A DNA stretch of 64,000 nucleotides from Rhexocercosporidium sp. MPI-PUGE-AT-0058 (taxonomy: Eukaryota; Ascomycota; Leotiomycetes; Helotiales), in contig JAGTJL010000026.1 of the NCBI GenBank assembly GCA_020746875.1, positions 372,001 through 436,000 of the forward strand, read 5' to 3'. The notes below the pieces were generated by a model that worked only from the letters and a program-made list of their open reading frames with translations, made no database searches and was not told the DNA's origin. This document shows, in pieces, positions 35,891-47,580 of this stretch. The number at the start of each line of letters is the position of its first letter. Positions within the stretch are counted from its first letter, which is position 1. The position numbers were made by a program, and so were the translations under genes.

Positions 35891-37701
35891 CTACATGCTA
35901 TCCTCCATCTGTTTACTCCTGACCCTCTGCCAGTCATCTTTCTCCTTCTTCCCACCATCCTTCTCCAATCCCATGCCTCTTTCAACCCATTCTCTACTCC
36001 CCATCTCACTCAATCTACTGAGAGCTCTCGCGAACGCAAATCGCTCCTCATCGCCGCTAAAAATACTGCTATTCTTCAATGCCTTCATGTTCAGGCCTAA
36101 GTCATCCATGAGATTCCGCATCGTAGTGTCTAGGTCGTCGTGGTCTTCGACTTGGCCTTTCTTGTCAGCTTTTTCCTTCCTGACACCATTTTCCAGCTCT
36201 TCGCGTGAGAGGAAAAGTTGAGTTAGGGGCACGGCAGTGGTGAGGACTAATTTTGCGCGGGATTCGTAGACAGCATCGATGAATGTTATGAAGCGTCGTG
36301 CGAGATCACGTTCCCGATGCGTCATTCCCGGGACGTTCGTCACGATGAAAGAATCGTAACTGCGCGTCAACTCGATGTAATCAGCGGCACTAGTAGGTCG
36401 ACCGATCAACTCGTCAAAGGTAAACATCGCAGCGCGACCACTGACTTTGGGAACAATGATCTCGCGACCCCAGACTCGTTGGGTTTCTGCGCGAGGCTTC
36501 TCCTGTTCTGGGTCGCCGAGGAAGTGGAACCATTTCTCGGCGTGGGAATCGGCATGTTTGTCCAGAGGGGCGTGGTAGACACCAGACGGGGGGCGGGGAA
36601 TCTTGCGGTAGTCGGTTGGTGAGTCGAGATTTATTACGTGAAGACGATTTTTGAGGAGGTTAATACAGGGGATGAAGGATTCTCGCTGAATGCCGTTGCG
36701 GTAGAGGTCATCTGGGTGACGATTGGATGTAGTTACAAGTACTACACCATGGGACATCAAGGCTTCGAGGAGGCTGAAGCTGTCAGTACTTATCCAATAA
36801 ATAGCCTACATCAACCTACCGTCTCAAGATCATAGCATCGGCCACATCTGTGCACTGAAATTCATCAAAGCACAACACATTTCCCTTCTCCGCAATATCA
36901 GCCGCCACAAACGGAACAGCATCGATATCATTCCCATGCTCCATTTTCATCTGATGCAGCCTCTTATGAACATCCTGCATGAAATTATGGAAATGGATCC
37001 GTGTCTTTGACGTCACGCTACTGGGAAGCGTCTCGTAGAACATATCCATCAACATCGTCTTGCCACTGCCCACGTCGCCATATAAATACAACCCTCTGGG
37101 CAAATTCTCGGGTATGTCTTGTAGTTTCCGCTCTTTGGGCGCGTTGCCAAAGAAGCGGCCTAGCATGGATTTTGGAGGTGGTTTGAGGGATTCGATGGTC
37201 GGGTGTATTATAGCGCGGGCGTGGTATGTTCGTAATTCGTCGTGCAGGTGCTGCAGACTCTCTATGATGCCTAAAAGCTATTAGTCGGTGCTCTGAATTG
37301 GATTTGGAACATGGCTTTGCTAACCTCTCTGATGTTCGTCGTTTCTGAGTCGGCCACTGTCTACACGGTCGTCGTATTCCATTAATGGCCCTCGATCGTC
37401 TGGATTCACTGCCGCGGGGTCAATTGACAGCATGGTAACAGTCTCGAGCTTCCGTACCATTCTTAACTGTAGCCAAAGCCCGCCTCTGCCCAGCGATGAA
37501 GGGGGCAGGCAGGATAAACCTAGGTCTCCTCTCCATCACACGCCCACCCACCGCATATCTTCCTACAGAACCTACCCCCCTCTCCGCAGCATAGCCCCTA
37601 CTCCCCTCTTGTCGACACTGTACACAAAACCCTCGTCTGCGACTCCTCGAGGCCCCCTCAACCGCCCTTCTCAAGGCATTCCCTCCGGCCCGAACCTTCA
37701 T
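35891..37701 (-). CDS. AFG1: AFG1-like mitochondrial ATPase (LACE1 family)
   Basis: Four exons: 37701-37458, 37408-37325, 37270-36820 and 36779-35891, with introns of 49, 54 and 40 bp, give 555 residues. The N-terminus is Arg- and Ala-rich with few acids (MKVRAGGNALRRAVEGASRS), fitting a mitochondrial presequence. Walker A is GDVGSGKT after GLYLYG; Walker B is LCFDEFQCTDVADAMIL. SHGVVLVTTSNRHPDDLYRNG and FDELIGRP follow. AFG1/LACE1 proteins are AAA ATPases of the inner membrane involved in quality control of mitochondrially made subunits. I chose the ATG at 37701, as no ATG lies upstream in frame. Confidence 0.92.
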
Positions 37702-39078
37702 ACCGCCCGCAAAGCCAAAGCCAATCGCAAACCCCAAAAAGAATAAACAAAATCTATTCCGATTCCAAAGAAGCACTTTACCAGTGCATTATTGTATGCT
37801 GAGCGCGAAGAAAAGGTACAAATGAGATGTATTTATATGCACATGGTGGAATCGATACAAGCGGAGGTATGAGGTTGGTGGTGGGAGGAGGATGTTTGGA
37901 GGTGGTTTTGAAGCGGCGTTGAAAAGGCTGACCGGAATCGTCTTGCCGTCAAAAATTGCCGAGGCCGAAAGGTTGAAGGCGGGTGGTTTCAGTCGGCCAT
38001 TCTTTTTGGGTGCGTAGGCATCGCAGGAAGTATTGTTTTTGATGTGTAGATTCCGTGCGATGAGATTACAAGTGTTCAAAAACCAAAGTATTTTATGTTG
38101 GTCATTAGGTATCTGTTTCAAAAAGTTATTGCACCAAGAGCGGCCTATGGAGAAGCATATGACAGCCAAATATCCCAACACGGAAATCAAGCAAGCTGCC
38201 AGTCCTCCCCTTACAAAAAATCAGATCACCAGAATAATTTTCTGCCATTATTAAAGGCGCAAGCTTTCATTTACAAATTCCGTTGCCTTTCTAAGAATAC
38301 CAAGCAGATCTACCATCTACAAAAGCGAGGACCCAAGTTTCAATTTTTTGTATACAGGGCTATTGGCCAATGTATGAAGCAAGAATTATCAACGCAATTT
38401 GTTCTATCATTCTCCCAGAAGCCTATGTTTTATGTTGTAAGTTTTCTTTACCTCTACAACATGGTCTGGGAGTCCAACCCATCAGATAAATTGGAAGGGA
38501 CTGTTTTACCCAGGGGTAGCTCGCTGGCCTCGCTAGCCACACTATTCACAAATCTTCATAGCCAGGAAATCATGAAGCGTGTTAGCTGGGCTTTCCAACA
38601 TCTTCGCGTTCTTGAAATGAATATGGAACCACAAAGCACGTCTAGCTTCCAAAACTGGTAGGTGACTGGATGGACCCCCTCTTGCCATAACTGGCCATTC
38701 CCACGGCATTTGACTTCACAAGAAGCACGCTCTACCCAATATCCGTGGCCCATCCACTGACACGTCTTCCCTTTTCTTCTTCCCTGAAATCAACAACGAT
38801 ATCATGATAAGTCACTTGGCATATATCGCCCAGGCTCCCTGACGCCTCCTCGCCCGACGTGTCGGGGGAAATGACAGCGGCCCGTCTCGCTTAGCGTCCC
38901 AAAAAAGCAATACACGCAAGGAGCAACCCTCCACATGACGGTCAAGTGACCACGTCAAGCCAATGCATTGGGTAGGAGAGATTTGATATCTTGTGATTAT
39001 TGATGCATCGTATTTCTCCTATTATATCGTAACAGCTTGCAAAGCGCCAACATCTAGGAATTGACCATCCTTGGTGGC
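37702..39078. other. intergenic with one unexplained long frame
   Basis: A plus-strand frame of 188 codons (38095-38661) and a minus-strand frame of 133 codons (37789-38190) are open here. Neither shows domain features, codon bias like neighbours, or a good start context. I do not call them genes. Confidence 0.4.
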
Positions 39079-39963
39079 TTACGACCGCATCATATCCAGC
39101 GCAGCCTGAATGTGATTACCCCCCCTCGCTCCATGTACTGACCCTTGATTCAGGGTCTGGTCTTCGAAGACCTTGGCTAGGATCTTCACTGTAGGTAGCT
39201 CGAATGCCTCGTACTCCTTGCCTGAGTCGCGGCATACGTCTTCCAGGAGACGCTCCTCAGTCATGAAACTTTGCCGGAAGTAGTACCAGATCTTGAGCAG
39301 GCGCTCTGGATCGATGCGGACTTCATCGAAAGTGACCTTCCCTTCTTTTGGGGGGCTCGCTTTGGTCGTTTGATCGGCTAGGAGTGGAGAAGAATCGCCC
39401 GCTCCAGAGCCGTCAGCGTTGAGGACCAGATTGATTTCGTCTAGATGCTTGAAACTTCGTATGAATACGGCTTTGTTGTATGATTCCCAAGGTCGCTTGA
39501 CATCGATATTTACATGGTCGATGGCCACGCAGCGGACTTGGTCTAGGAGTCCGGAGGGATCAAGTACCAGCTGACGGAAATCACGGAGTGTTTCGTCGTA
39601 ACCCATTTCTTGGTGTCGAGGTATGTAAAGGGTGTCGAGGAAAGGGTTGAAATAGGTCCTTGCTGGTTGTAACGAGGTGCCAAAGGAGAGGGTGTAGATG
39701 CGGAGGGCCTCATGTCTGGATTCTTGGTTGACGGAGAGGAGGGTGGGAGGTGATGTTTTACTGTTGAATGAGGATGTCGTGGATGTGTATTTGAGTGCTA
39801 CTGTGCGGGGGAAGCAAGCTTGCTGCCATATCTTCAGGCGAAGTTCTGATGGTAGATTCGAGAAGACGGTGAACATTTTTGTGGCATTGTATGTAGACGA
39901 CATGGTGTTTGCGGGTCCGTCTCGGGGTGTGTATGTTTCGTTTCGGTTTGGGGAGCAAAGCAT
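39079..39963 (-). CDS. 2EXR-domain protein
   Basis: Single exon, 294 residues. A second in-frame Met at 39903 could be the true start. Near residue 30-90 it carries the fungal 2EXR pattern: FSNLPSELRLKIWQQACFPRTV, then PPTLLSVNQESRHEALRIYTLSF. A typical continuation follows (YFNPFLDTLYIPR and a block ending in VRCVAIDH). 2EXR proteins are very numerous in ascomycetes and resemble F-box proteins at the start of the domain. Their partners are unknown. Confidence 0.8.
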   Translation of the reverse strand: MLCSPNRNETYTPRDGPANTMSSTYNATKMFTVFSNLPSELRLKIWQQACFPRTVALKYTSTTSSFNSKTSPPTLLSVNQESRHEALRIYTLSFGTSLQPARTYFNPFLDTLYIPRHQEMGYDETLRDFRQLVLDPSGLLDQVRCVAIDHVNIDVKRPWESYNKAVFIRSFKHLDEINLVLNADGSGAGDSSPLLADQTTKASPPKEGKVTFDEVRIDPERLLKIWYYFRQSFMTEERLLEDVCRDSGKEYEAFELPTVKILAKVFEDQTLNQGSVHGARGGNHIQAALDMMRS

Positions 39964-41337
39964 GATGGGTGGAGGCAGTTGATATGTAGCGAGATACTCT
40001 CTCCCTGCCCAGGCCGTTTAGTCGTCAGTAACCTTGGGCGTGGAGGCTGGAGTCTGTAGCCAAGGCGCGTATTCCAAGCGTGAGATGCTATTCGTATGTA
40101 CAAGAAACTAGCTCGCCTTGTGTCCAAGAGATGACAACCAGTCGGATCGTGACGTATGCAGCTTGGCGTAGAAACACCGAGCGAATGGTAAATACAATTG
40201 AAAGCAAGTTGGGGTGACGCCTCTAGTTAAAGAAATCTGCAGGTGGTGATGTTAACCTAGGGCCTTGTGGTTGTGGCGTGGTGAGAGCGCCTCGTCTCTG
40301 GTAATGATCCGTCCAGGCTGATAGGAGAGGTGCTGTGTGCATGAAAATCGGCCAGGGTCTATTTTACGACACAACGACGGGAAAGGAATGTACGGTGAAG
40401 AGATAAATGTGACAACGATTAGAGACTTTGTAGGAAGTTGAGAGGGATAGAGAGGAAAAAGAGAGAGCTATGTATCCGAACCATATCCTCGGAAGAGGCT
40501 CACGACTGGGCTCTACCTTTCGAGTGGGGAAACGGAAAACTTCCTGAATCCTAGGAAACAGACCTGCCTTGTCCAGAAGCAATCATAAATTCGGGACATG
40601 CAGCTCCTGAAATGGTCCAGATCAGGTTCTAGAAATGCTTCTGCTGAGGGTGATCCTAGGCGCAGTGCCGGCGAGAAAAGGGCGCAATGATTTTGCAAGG
40701 AAGGTCCATCGCGCGAGCTGTCATAATGGCCTGACATTTCGCGAAGACACGGAGGCGATAATATGAATGCCACTTGGCATTGGGCAGAGTCGAATATTGA
40801 GTTTGTGATTCGGTAGATGTGCAGTTATAGCTGTATTCCTCTCATTATAAGGGGTACTCGAATAAATGACCTGGTTATGCAGTTGTGGATTGAGTCGAGA
40901 TGAGTCGTGCAGGGGAAGGAAAGGAAGGAGAGACATGTTGGTGTTTCTCCTGAGAGGGAACGCGAGCGCGCGAGTATCTCTTGATGGCTGCACGCCCAGG
41001 TCTCGCTAAAAAGAAACGGCGCTAAAAAAGAAACTGCCACCACCAAAACATTTCTATTCTCACGGCTTTAATGCGTCGAAGTCAAACACAAGTTAATATC
41101 AAAAAGGTCTATATCTTGAATTCTTACTTCTCTCCTAGGCCAGACTTCGAGTCTCTCACTAATTTTCCTGTTATATCCTCGTACGGTGAAGTGGCTGTGA
41201 CAAGCTTCTCGCAGTGAGCTGTCAAGCGGCAGAATCAAACCAAATTTCTCTTCGCGTCCGAAACATTTCCCTCCATCTTCTTGTCTTTTCAACTTCTGCC
41301 CCACCACTCTCTCACTTCTCACTCCTGTATCCCAGTC
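39964..41337. other. divergent intergenic region
   Basis: About 1.4 kb between the 2EXR gene (minus) and the TGT gene (plus). Several minus-strand frames of 70-97 codons are open, but none has recognisable features. Confidence 0.45.
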
Positions 41338-42664
41338 ATGTCTCACCCAGCAATGACATCGGCGCTGACGTTTGAATTGATCGCCCGTTGTTCAGTAAGC
41401 CTTCTTCTGTTTCCTTGCTGGCATGATGCTTATTCTTGCAGACCACCAAAGCTCGAGCTGCCAATCTCACACTCCCCCATGGACCCGTACAGTTACCTCT
41501 GTTCATGCCAGTCGCAACACAAGCCTCGCTGAAAGGATTAACACCGCAACAATTAGAAGCAACGGGCTGCCGACTTTGTCTAAACAACACCTACCATCTC
41601 GGCCTGAAGCCAGGGCAAGAAGTACTAGAGAAGGTTGGAGGAGCACATAAGCTGCAAGGATGGAAGCACAACATTCTGACTGACAGTGGAGGGTATGCCG
41701 ACCTTTCCATCATGCCCAGCAGTCAGTCATTAACGAGGGCATTTCCAGTTTCCAGATGGTGAGCCTGTTGAAACTGGCCAATATCACCGAAGAAGGGGTC
41801 CGGTTCCTCAGTCCGCACGATGGATCTCCAATGCTCCTCACGCCAGAGCATTCCATTGCTCTGCAGAATACTATAGGCAGCGATATCATCATGCAACTCG
41901 ACGACGTCCTTGTTACGACTTCACCCGACGCAAAACGGATGCGCGAAGCTATGGAGCGAAGTGTACGGTGGTTGGACAGGTGCATAGCAGCACATGCGAA
42001 TCCGAAAACACAAAACCTGTTCTGCATCATACAAGGCGGTTTGGATCTCGAGATGCGGAAAGAGTGCTGCAAGGAAATGGTTGCGAGAGGTACACCAGGT
42101 ATTGCGATAGGAGGCTTGAGTGGTGGAGAAGCAAAGGCAGATTATTGCCGTGTAGTCAACACATGTACAGGTCTCCTCCCGGAACTAAAGCCGAGATATG
42201 TGATGGGTATCGGGTATCCGGAAGATCTAGTTGTCAGTGTGGCGCTAGGTGCGGATATGTTTGACTGTGTATGGCCGACCAGGACAGCCAGGTTCGGAAA
42301 CGCCATCACGAAATACGGAGTTCTGAACTTGAAGCATGCTAGGTATGCCAATGATTTTGGGCCGGTCGAGGATGGATGTGGTTGTGTATGCTGTCGGACG
42401 GGTGAAGGTAGATTGGGGATCACTCGTGCTTTTGTGCATCACATTGCTGCGAAAGAGACCGTAGGAGCGCATTTGCTAACCATACATAACGTGTGGTACC
42501 AACTAGCTCTCATGAGAAGTGTCAGGGAATCTATCATTGAAGACAGATTCCCGGCTTTGTTGAGCAGGTTCTTCTCGGATCTCCATGGTGGAGACAGAAC
42601 AAAATATCCCAATTGGGCTGTTGAAGCATTGCAAACAGTTGGAGTTGATTTGATGGTAGAGTAG
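41338..42664 (+). CDS. queuine tRNA-ribosyltransferase catalytic subunit (TGT)
   Basis: Three exons, 41338-41394, 41442-41692 and 41749-42664, with introns of 47 and 56 bp, give 407 residues. Seen: GPVQLPLFMPVATQASLKGLTP, LNNTYHLGLKPG, the DSGGFQ motif created by the second splice (catalytic Asp near 99), CIIQGGLDLEMRKEC, GGLSGGEAK, and GADMFDCVWPTRTAR with the second catalytic Asp. The zinc site is CGCVCC plus the His of LLTIHN. It swaps guanine 34 for queuine in His, Asp, Asn and Tyr tRNAs, with a non-catalytic partner (QTRT2). Budding yeast lacks it, but many filamentous fungi have it and salvage queuine from their surroundings. Confidence 0.95.
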
Positions 42665-43157
42665 GATCCTAGAAATTCGCATGTTTGCATTAGAGCAGAT
42701 ACCCGTTAGATGAATCAATGAATTATATTGGAAACATTTTGAAGCTACCCCTCCAAAAGAGTTACCAAGCTTTTCATCCCCTCCATTCAGGGGTAAGACA
42801 TCTCCACACCAGCAGCAACGTCAACGAGAGACAGCACCTTCATTAGCTGAGGTACCCTGACGAGAATCAAAAGAACTTTCAAACAACTTGAAGATAAAGT
42901 CAAAGGGAACAAGGAGATTTGCAAATTCACATGTGCTTGAGACTTTGTGTTTCTGGTGATATCATGCTACATAAGACTGGGGTCGCAGGGGTGCGCGTTA
43001 GCAGATGCACCTCGTGCAGCACGCGTAACATTGGACAAGCTCCCCCAGAATATATCATCACCCACCGACATCCGGTCATCAAAGTAAACAAATAACCCGA
43101 TTGCTCTCACACGGCAGAGTTGGCGAGGTCGGGGTCACCGCCGCACCAAAAATCGCA
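42665..43157. other. intergenic, upstream of the deacetylase gene
   Basis: 493 bp between two plus-strand genes. No gene or RNA seen. Confidence 0.5.
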
Positions 43158-46100
43158 ATGGCATCTCCAAATCGCTACAACAACGTGGCCAGAGAAACAC
43201 CACCACCATTACCCCCAACGATAAACAATAATCAAGCAGCGCTCTCCCAATCACTTCGTCGCCTTTCCCTTAACCAAGCATCTGCAACAGCCCTCCCAGC
43301 CTCATCGCAGCCGTCCTCCCCAGCGAGGAACCTCGGTCCGCAACGAAGCAGTTCCAGCGCATCGCCGAATGGCAGATTGCCCCCTCGAAGCCCCCTCCAT
43401 CGCTCACCCAGCTCTATGAGCACAACCTCGCGCTCCTCAACACCAACACTGCTTCGCAAAGCTTCTATGAACTCACTACATGGAGTAGGGGGCGTTACAC
43501 CATCGCGCAACTCTTCAACGTCAAGGAGATCTTCCTCGGCGCAGTTCACCAACGCTTCCACCATGGTGGGCAAATCCCCCCTTTCCGAGATCGAGGATCC
43601 GATGCCTCTCCCACCTCGACATACCGCAGCCTCGATCGCCAGCAATCACTTCAAGAGCGAGTTGGATTTGCACAGTAGGGAGGACGATACTCGATCTGCA
43701 GACGTTATTGTGATCATGCACGATTCGTGCTACGGACATCGTTATTCGAGACCGAGAACTTCCAAGGCTTCGCTCAGCACGATTGTAGAGAGACCGGAGC
43801 GTATACATGCTAGTATCCTGGGATTATCGGTGGCCTATGTTTGTTTGGGAGAGAGACATGCGGATGGACAGTTCCCTCTACATCCAGATAGGGATGCAAC
43901 TTCGATTCCTAGCATGCCATTTCGAATTAGCAAGACTACGCGCAAAATGGCTCTTTCATCACAAGCCGTTACAAATGTACATGGGGCTAAGTGGATGGAA
44001 GAATTGAAAATTATGTGTGATAATGCGGAGTCTAGACTGGCTATGAACGGGAAGGAATTGACTCGCCCGGATATGAACAGGAGCCCTGACCAAGGAACGC
44101 CCGCAAAACTTCACGAAGGAGATTTGTATTTATGTGCTGAGTCGCTGGACGCTATGGAGGGTGCATTGGGTGCTGTGTGTGAAGGTGTAGATGCGGTTTT
44201 CCAGGGAGCAGCTAGTGGCAAGGGACCATTACGGACATTTGTTGCAATTCGTCCTCCAGGGCATCATTGCTCATCAAGCTATCCTTCGGGTTTTTGCTGG
44301 TTGAACAATGTCCATGTTGGTATTTCGTACGCGGCGCTCAACCATGGACTGACCCATGCGGCGATCATTGATTTCGATCTCCACCACGGAGACGGCTCGC
44401 AAGCAATTGCATGGGAGAGCAACAGACGGGCTACGAGTGCTGCGAAGAACGCTCATCAGTGGAAGAAGACATCGATCGGATACTTCAGTCTTCACGATAT
44501 CAACTCCTACCCATGTGAGATGGGCGATGAAGAGAAAGTCAAGAATGCCAGTCTTTGCATCGAGAACGCTCATGGTCAGAGCATCTGGAATGTCCACTTG
44601 CAGCCATGGAAGAGTGAAATCGAATTTTGGGAGCTGTATGAGACAAAGTATGCAGTATTGTTAGAAAAGACTAGGAATTACCTTCGAGCTCAGACCGAGC
44701 GCCTTCGCTTGTCGCCTAATGGACCGAAGCCAAAAGGGGCAATTTTCCTATCTGCTGGGTTTGATGCTAGCGAATGGGAAAGCTCTGGGATGCAACGACA
44801 CAAGGTCAATGTACCTACTGAGTTCTACGCTCGTTTGACGAGAGACGTTGTGAAGCTTGCTGGTGAGGAAGGCTTGGGTGTGGATGGTCGAATAATCAGT
44901 GTTTTGGAGGGCGGATATAGTGATCGTGCACTATGCACAGGCGTGCTGAGCCATCTTAGTGGTATGTCTGCTGGATATCCTATGATCATCAAGAAGGAGC
45001 GCAGTCCGACTGGCTTGGGATATGAGATGGGCCAGAAGATCGGTACCTATGACGGTATCCCACACCCAGAGACACTAACTGTCGGCTCCCCAATCCAAAA
45101 TTACGATCCTTCGTGGTGGTCGGTACCACGACTAGAACAGCTTGATGCCTTGGTTCATCCTGAACCTGTGACTGCCGAGCCTAGGAAGCCAAGGGACATG
45201 ATACCTCCGACATATTCCACACCAACCCAATCCTTCATCGCCAAAGTCACCTCCCCTTCAGCACGCCGAACAGTCTCCAACATGGGCCTTAGCAATGGTT
45301 CACCTCGAGCTCCATCAAGAGCACCTTCTCCGCCTCCCCCAGAGGTAGACTGGACAGTCGCTGCACACGAGTTGAGTAAATTACTGATTCCAACCGAGAG
45401 ACAAACCTTCAGCTGTAGACCAGAAGATCTTTCTGCGGAGGCCACTCGTGCTAGGAGAGATAGACAATCAATCTTGACACCACCTACCGAGCCAGCGGAG
45501 AATCCAAGTAGCCGCATGGCTTTAAGAGCGAGAAAACCAGCAAAGCCTTTAGTCGAAAGTGTCGAGGAGGACGATAGAAAGCCAACTGCCAAGACTAATC
45601 GTCGGAAGACTGTTGCGGGGGCTGGAGTACTTGTTGCGAGTACTGTAAGATTGCCTTCCTTCGTCTTAGAGTGCGGACAGGTGCTAATATGTGAACAGGG
45701 CCCCTCGAGGAGCACGACTCCAATGCCAGACTACGCCAAAACAACAGCATCAAGTCGTCGTCTAAGTCTTTCCTCGAACGCTGAGTCCGTAATATCAGAG
45801 GCTCCCCCTCGCCAGAACGGATACCGAGTACCATCGAATGGACCCCGACCAGGAACATCCCAAAGCGTCCGACCTGGGTCTTCCATGAGCGTACGAGGCT
45901 CCATCCCTCCAATCGCCGTCAAGAAGACCAGAGCTCCAGCTCAACCCCGCCCTGAAGCTAAGACCTCTCGAGCGCGGCGCAAGTCTCCCTTGAATGAAGG
46001 TAGAACTTCTTCAACCACTGATGCTCCAGTGAAAGCTCCTTCGAGATCCAGTAGTGCGGTTCTTCCCACAGCCGAGACTTCAGCAGCTACATCACAAGCT

Positions 46101-46895
46101 TCAGATATCGATAGTCTCACATCAGGCATGAAGAAGGTCAGGATCAGCCTGACGACCAAAGCACAACGCGAAGCCAAAGCAGCAGCCAAATCCGCAGCTG
46201 CAAAACCCGTTGCTACGAAAGCTACGAGACCTCAGCCTGCAGGGAAGGAGACTGCTATTCTACCTCCACCCCGTCAAACTACGCCTGCTTCAGAGATGAA
46301 TGGAAATGCCGTACCACTGAAGCAAGAACAGAGAAACGCACCAGAAATACTTCCTACTATGCCATCAACACCTCAACCTTACATCCCAACACACCTCCAG
46401 CCCCCAAAAGATATTCCTCTTCCTGCAAGCTCACCACCCGCACCCATTCAGCATACAGCCAAACCCACAAACCTCTCACCCACAGAACCCCAAAACTACA
46501 CCCAACAAACTCTCAACCCCGCTCCTCATCAAGCAACAACACCTGATGTCTTCATATCCTACCAGCCGGAGGGTCCAACGCCGACTTTTGTTACGAGCGC
46601 TCAAGAACCACTCAGATGGCTAGAACCTAACATGAACACACCGAGTCCGATGAAAGCCGGTGTCAAGAAAAGTGATCTGCCCGTTTGGACGGCTACGAGT
46701 GCTATTCCATTTGGTGTTCCGTCGATACCACTTGTGAGAGATGGCGAAGTTGTGAAAGGGAATGGGAATGCAAATGGCGATGCGGGAAAAGTTAGTGGAA
46801 ATGGAGAGGTGAAGATGGGTGGTGTGGGCACTGAGGAGGGCGAGAAAGAAGTTGACATTTGGGAAGTTCCCGAGACGCCTGGACGTCGGCCATGA
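43158..46895 (+). CDS. HOS3-type histone deacetylase
   Basis: Exons 43158-45644 and 45699-46895. The 54 bp intron (GTAAGA, GTGCTAATATG branch, GAACAG) is a multiple of three with no stop, so it is easy to overlook. The protein is about 1227 residues. A Ser/Pro-rich N-terminus (1-170) precedes a class II-type deacetylase domain (about 175-620). This has MHDSCYGHRY, RPERI, RPPGHHC with FCWLNNVHVG, the metal ligands in DFDLHHGDG, SAGFDA, and LEGGYS. A very long disordered tail rich in Ser, Pro, Ala and Lys follows. This matches fungal HOS3 homologues, which deacetylate lysines, and in yeast act at the bud neck and on nuclear pores. I start at MASPNRYNN, as upstream in-frame codons lack ATG. Confidence 0.93.
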   Translation: MASPNRYNNVARETPPPLPPTINNNQAALSQSLRRLSLNQASATALPASSQPSSPARNLGPQRSSSSASPNGRLPPRSPLHRSPSSMSTTSRSSTPTLLRKASMNSLHGVGGVTPSRNSSTSRRSSSAQFTNASTMVGKSPLSEIEDPMPLPPRHTAASIASNHFKSELDLHSREDDTRSADVIVIMHDSCYGHRYSRPRTSKASLSTIVERPERIHASILGLSVAYVCLGERHADGQFPLHPDRDATSIPSMPFRISKTTRKMALSSQAVTNVHGAKWMEELKIMCDNAESRLAMNGKELTRPDMNRSPDQGTPAKLHEGDLYLCAESLDAMEGALGAVCEGVDAVFQGAASGKGPLRTFVAIRPPGHHCSSSYPSGFCWLNNVHVGISYAALNHGLTHAAIIDFDLHHGDGSQAIAWESNRRATSAAKNAHQWKKTSIGYFSLHDINSYPCEMGDEEKVKNASLCIENAHGQSIWNVHLQPWKSEIEFWELYETKYAVLLEKTRNYLRAQTERLRLSPNGPKPKGAIFLSAGFDASEWESSGMQRHKVNVPTEFYARLTRDVVKLAGEEGLGVDGRIISVLEGGYSDRALCTGVLSHLSGMSAGYPMIIKKERSPTGLGYEMGQKIGTYDGIPHPETLTVGSPIQNYDPSWWSVPRLEQLDALVHPEPVTAEPRKPRDMIPPTYSTPTQSFIAKVTSPSARRTVSNMGLSNGSPRAPSRAPSPPPPEVDWTVAAHELSKLLIPTERQTFSCRPEDLSAEATRARRDRQSILTPPTEPAENPSSRMALRARKPAKPLVESVEEDDRKPTAKTNRRKTVAGAGVLVASTVRLPSFVLECGQVLICEQGPSRSTTPMPDYAKTTASSRRLSLSSNAESVISEAPPRQNGYRVPSNGPRPGTSQSVRPGSSMSVRGSIPPIAVKKTRAPAQPRPEAKTSRARRKSPLNEGRTSSTTDAPVKAPSRSSSAVLPTAETSAATSQASDIDSLTSGMKKVRISLTTKAQREAKAAAKSAAAKPVATKATRPQPAGKETAILPPPRQTTPASEMNGNAVPLKQEQRNAPEILPTMPSTPQPYIPTHLQPPKDIPLPASSPPAPIQHTAKPTNLSPTEPQNYTQQTLNPAPHQATTPDVFISYQPEGPTPTFVTSAQEPLRWLEPNMNTPSPMKAGVKKSDLPVWTATSAIPFGVPSIPLVRDGEVVKGNGNANGDAGKVSGNGEVKMGGVGTEEGEKEVDIWEVPETPGRRP

Positions 46896-47580
46896 GCACC
46901 TCATTCTATCTTCAATCTTCAAGTGTCCTAGTGTAAGATATCCTTGCTTGTTTGTACGATAGGGGTCGACATAGGTGGTATGGTGCGCAGGGGGTGCGAC
47001 GTCATCAAGACCTTGACGTTCTCCAAACCTCTTTTGAGCGGTGCGTTCTTTTGTATTCTATGTATGCTATTGTTTTTTTATCTTGCGTTATTGCTGTTGT
47101 TGCTGGTTCTGATTGACACCCCCTTCAAAAACTTCTTTGTTGCGTCTTGGCTCGTTTGGTATGAGACGAGGACCGAGATGGGAGATGGGAGATGTTGACA
47201 GATACTTTTTATGATACCCGTAGCTAGAGGACTGGATAAATCAATTGAATGCTGTCCTTTGCCCCTCTTCTATATCATCTCGGGCTTAATGAAGTAGTCA
47301 TGCACAGCCATAGATGTGACAGGGTTGGCTGCTCAATGGATCCTTCCCCTCCGCACCCTCAAACAATATCTTGCTTCCAGTAAGTACTCAAAATCGTGAG
47401 GACCAAGTACTTATACTCTTTGACTATTGGGCGACAAGTGTCCATGTCGAAAATCTCATGGCCATGAAGGAGAGCTGCACAACCCGCACTTGGCTTAATC
47501 AAACGAGATGTGTCAATCGGATCATTTTCAGTATCGTGCGAAGGCCACCAAGTCAATCTCATCAGCCTTCTTAGAGGCCG
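46896..47580. other. intergenic
   Basis: 3' region of the deacetylase gene and downstream DNA of the HET relic. Includes a T-rich stretch near 47040-47110. No gene seen. Confidence 0.5.

Noticed and set aside
38095..38661. 188-codon plus-strand frame
   Set aside because: It lacks domain features, a recognisable start context and any splice partner. Chance in this composition is possible; only transcript data would change this.
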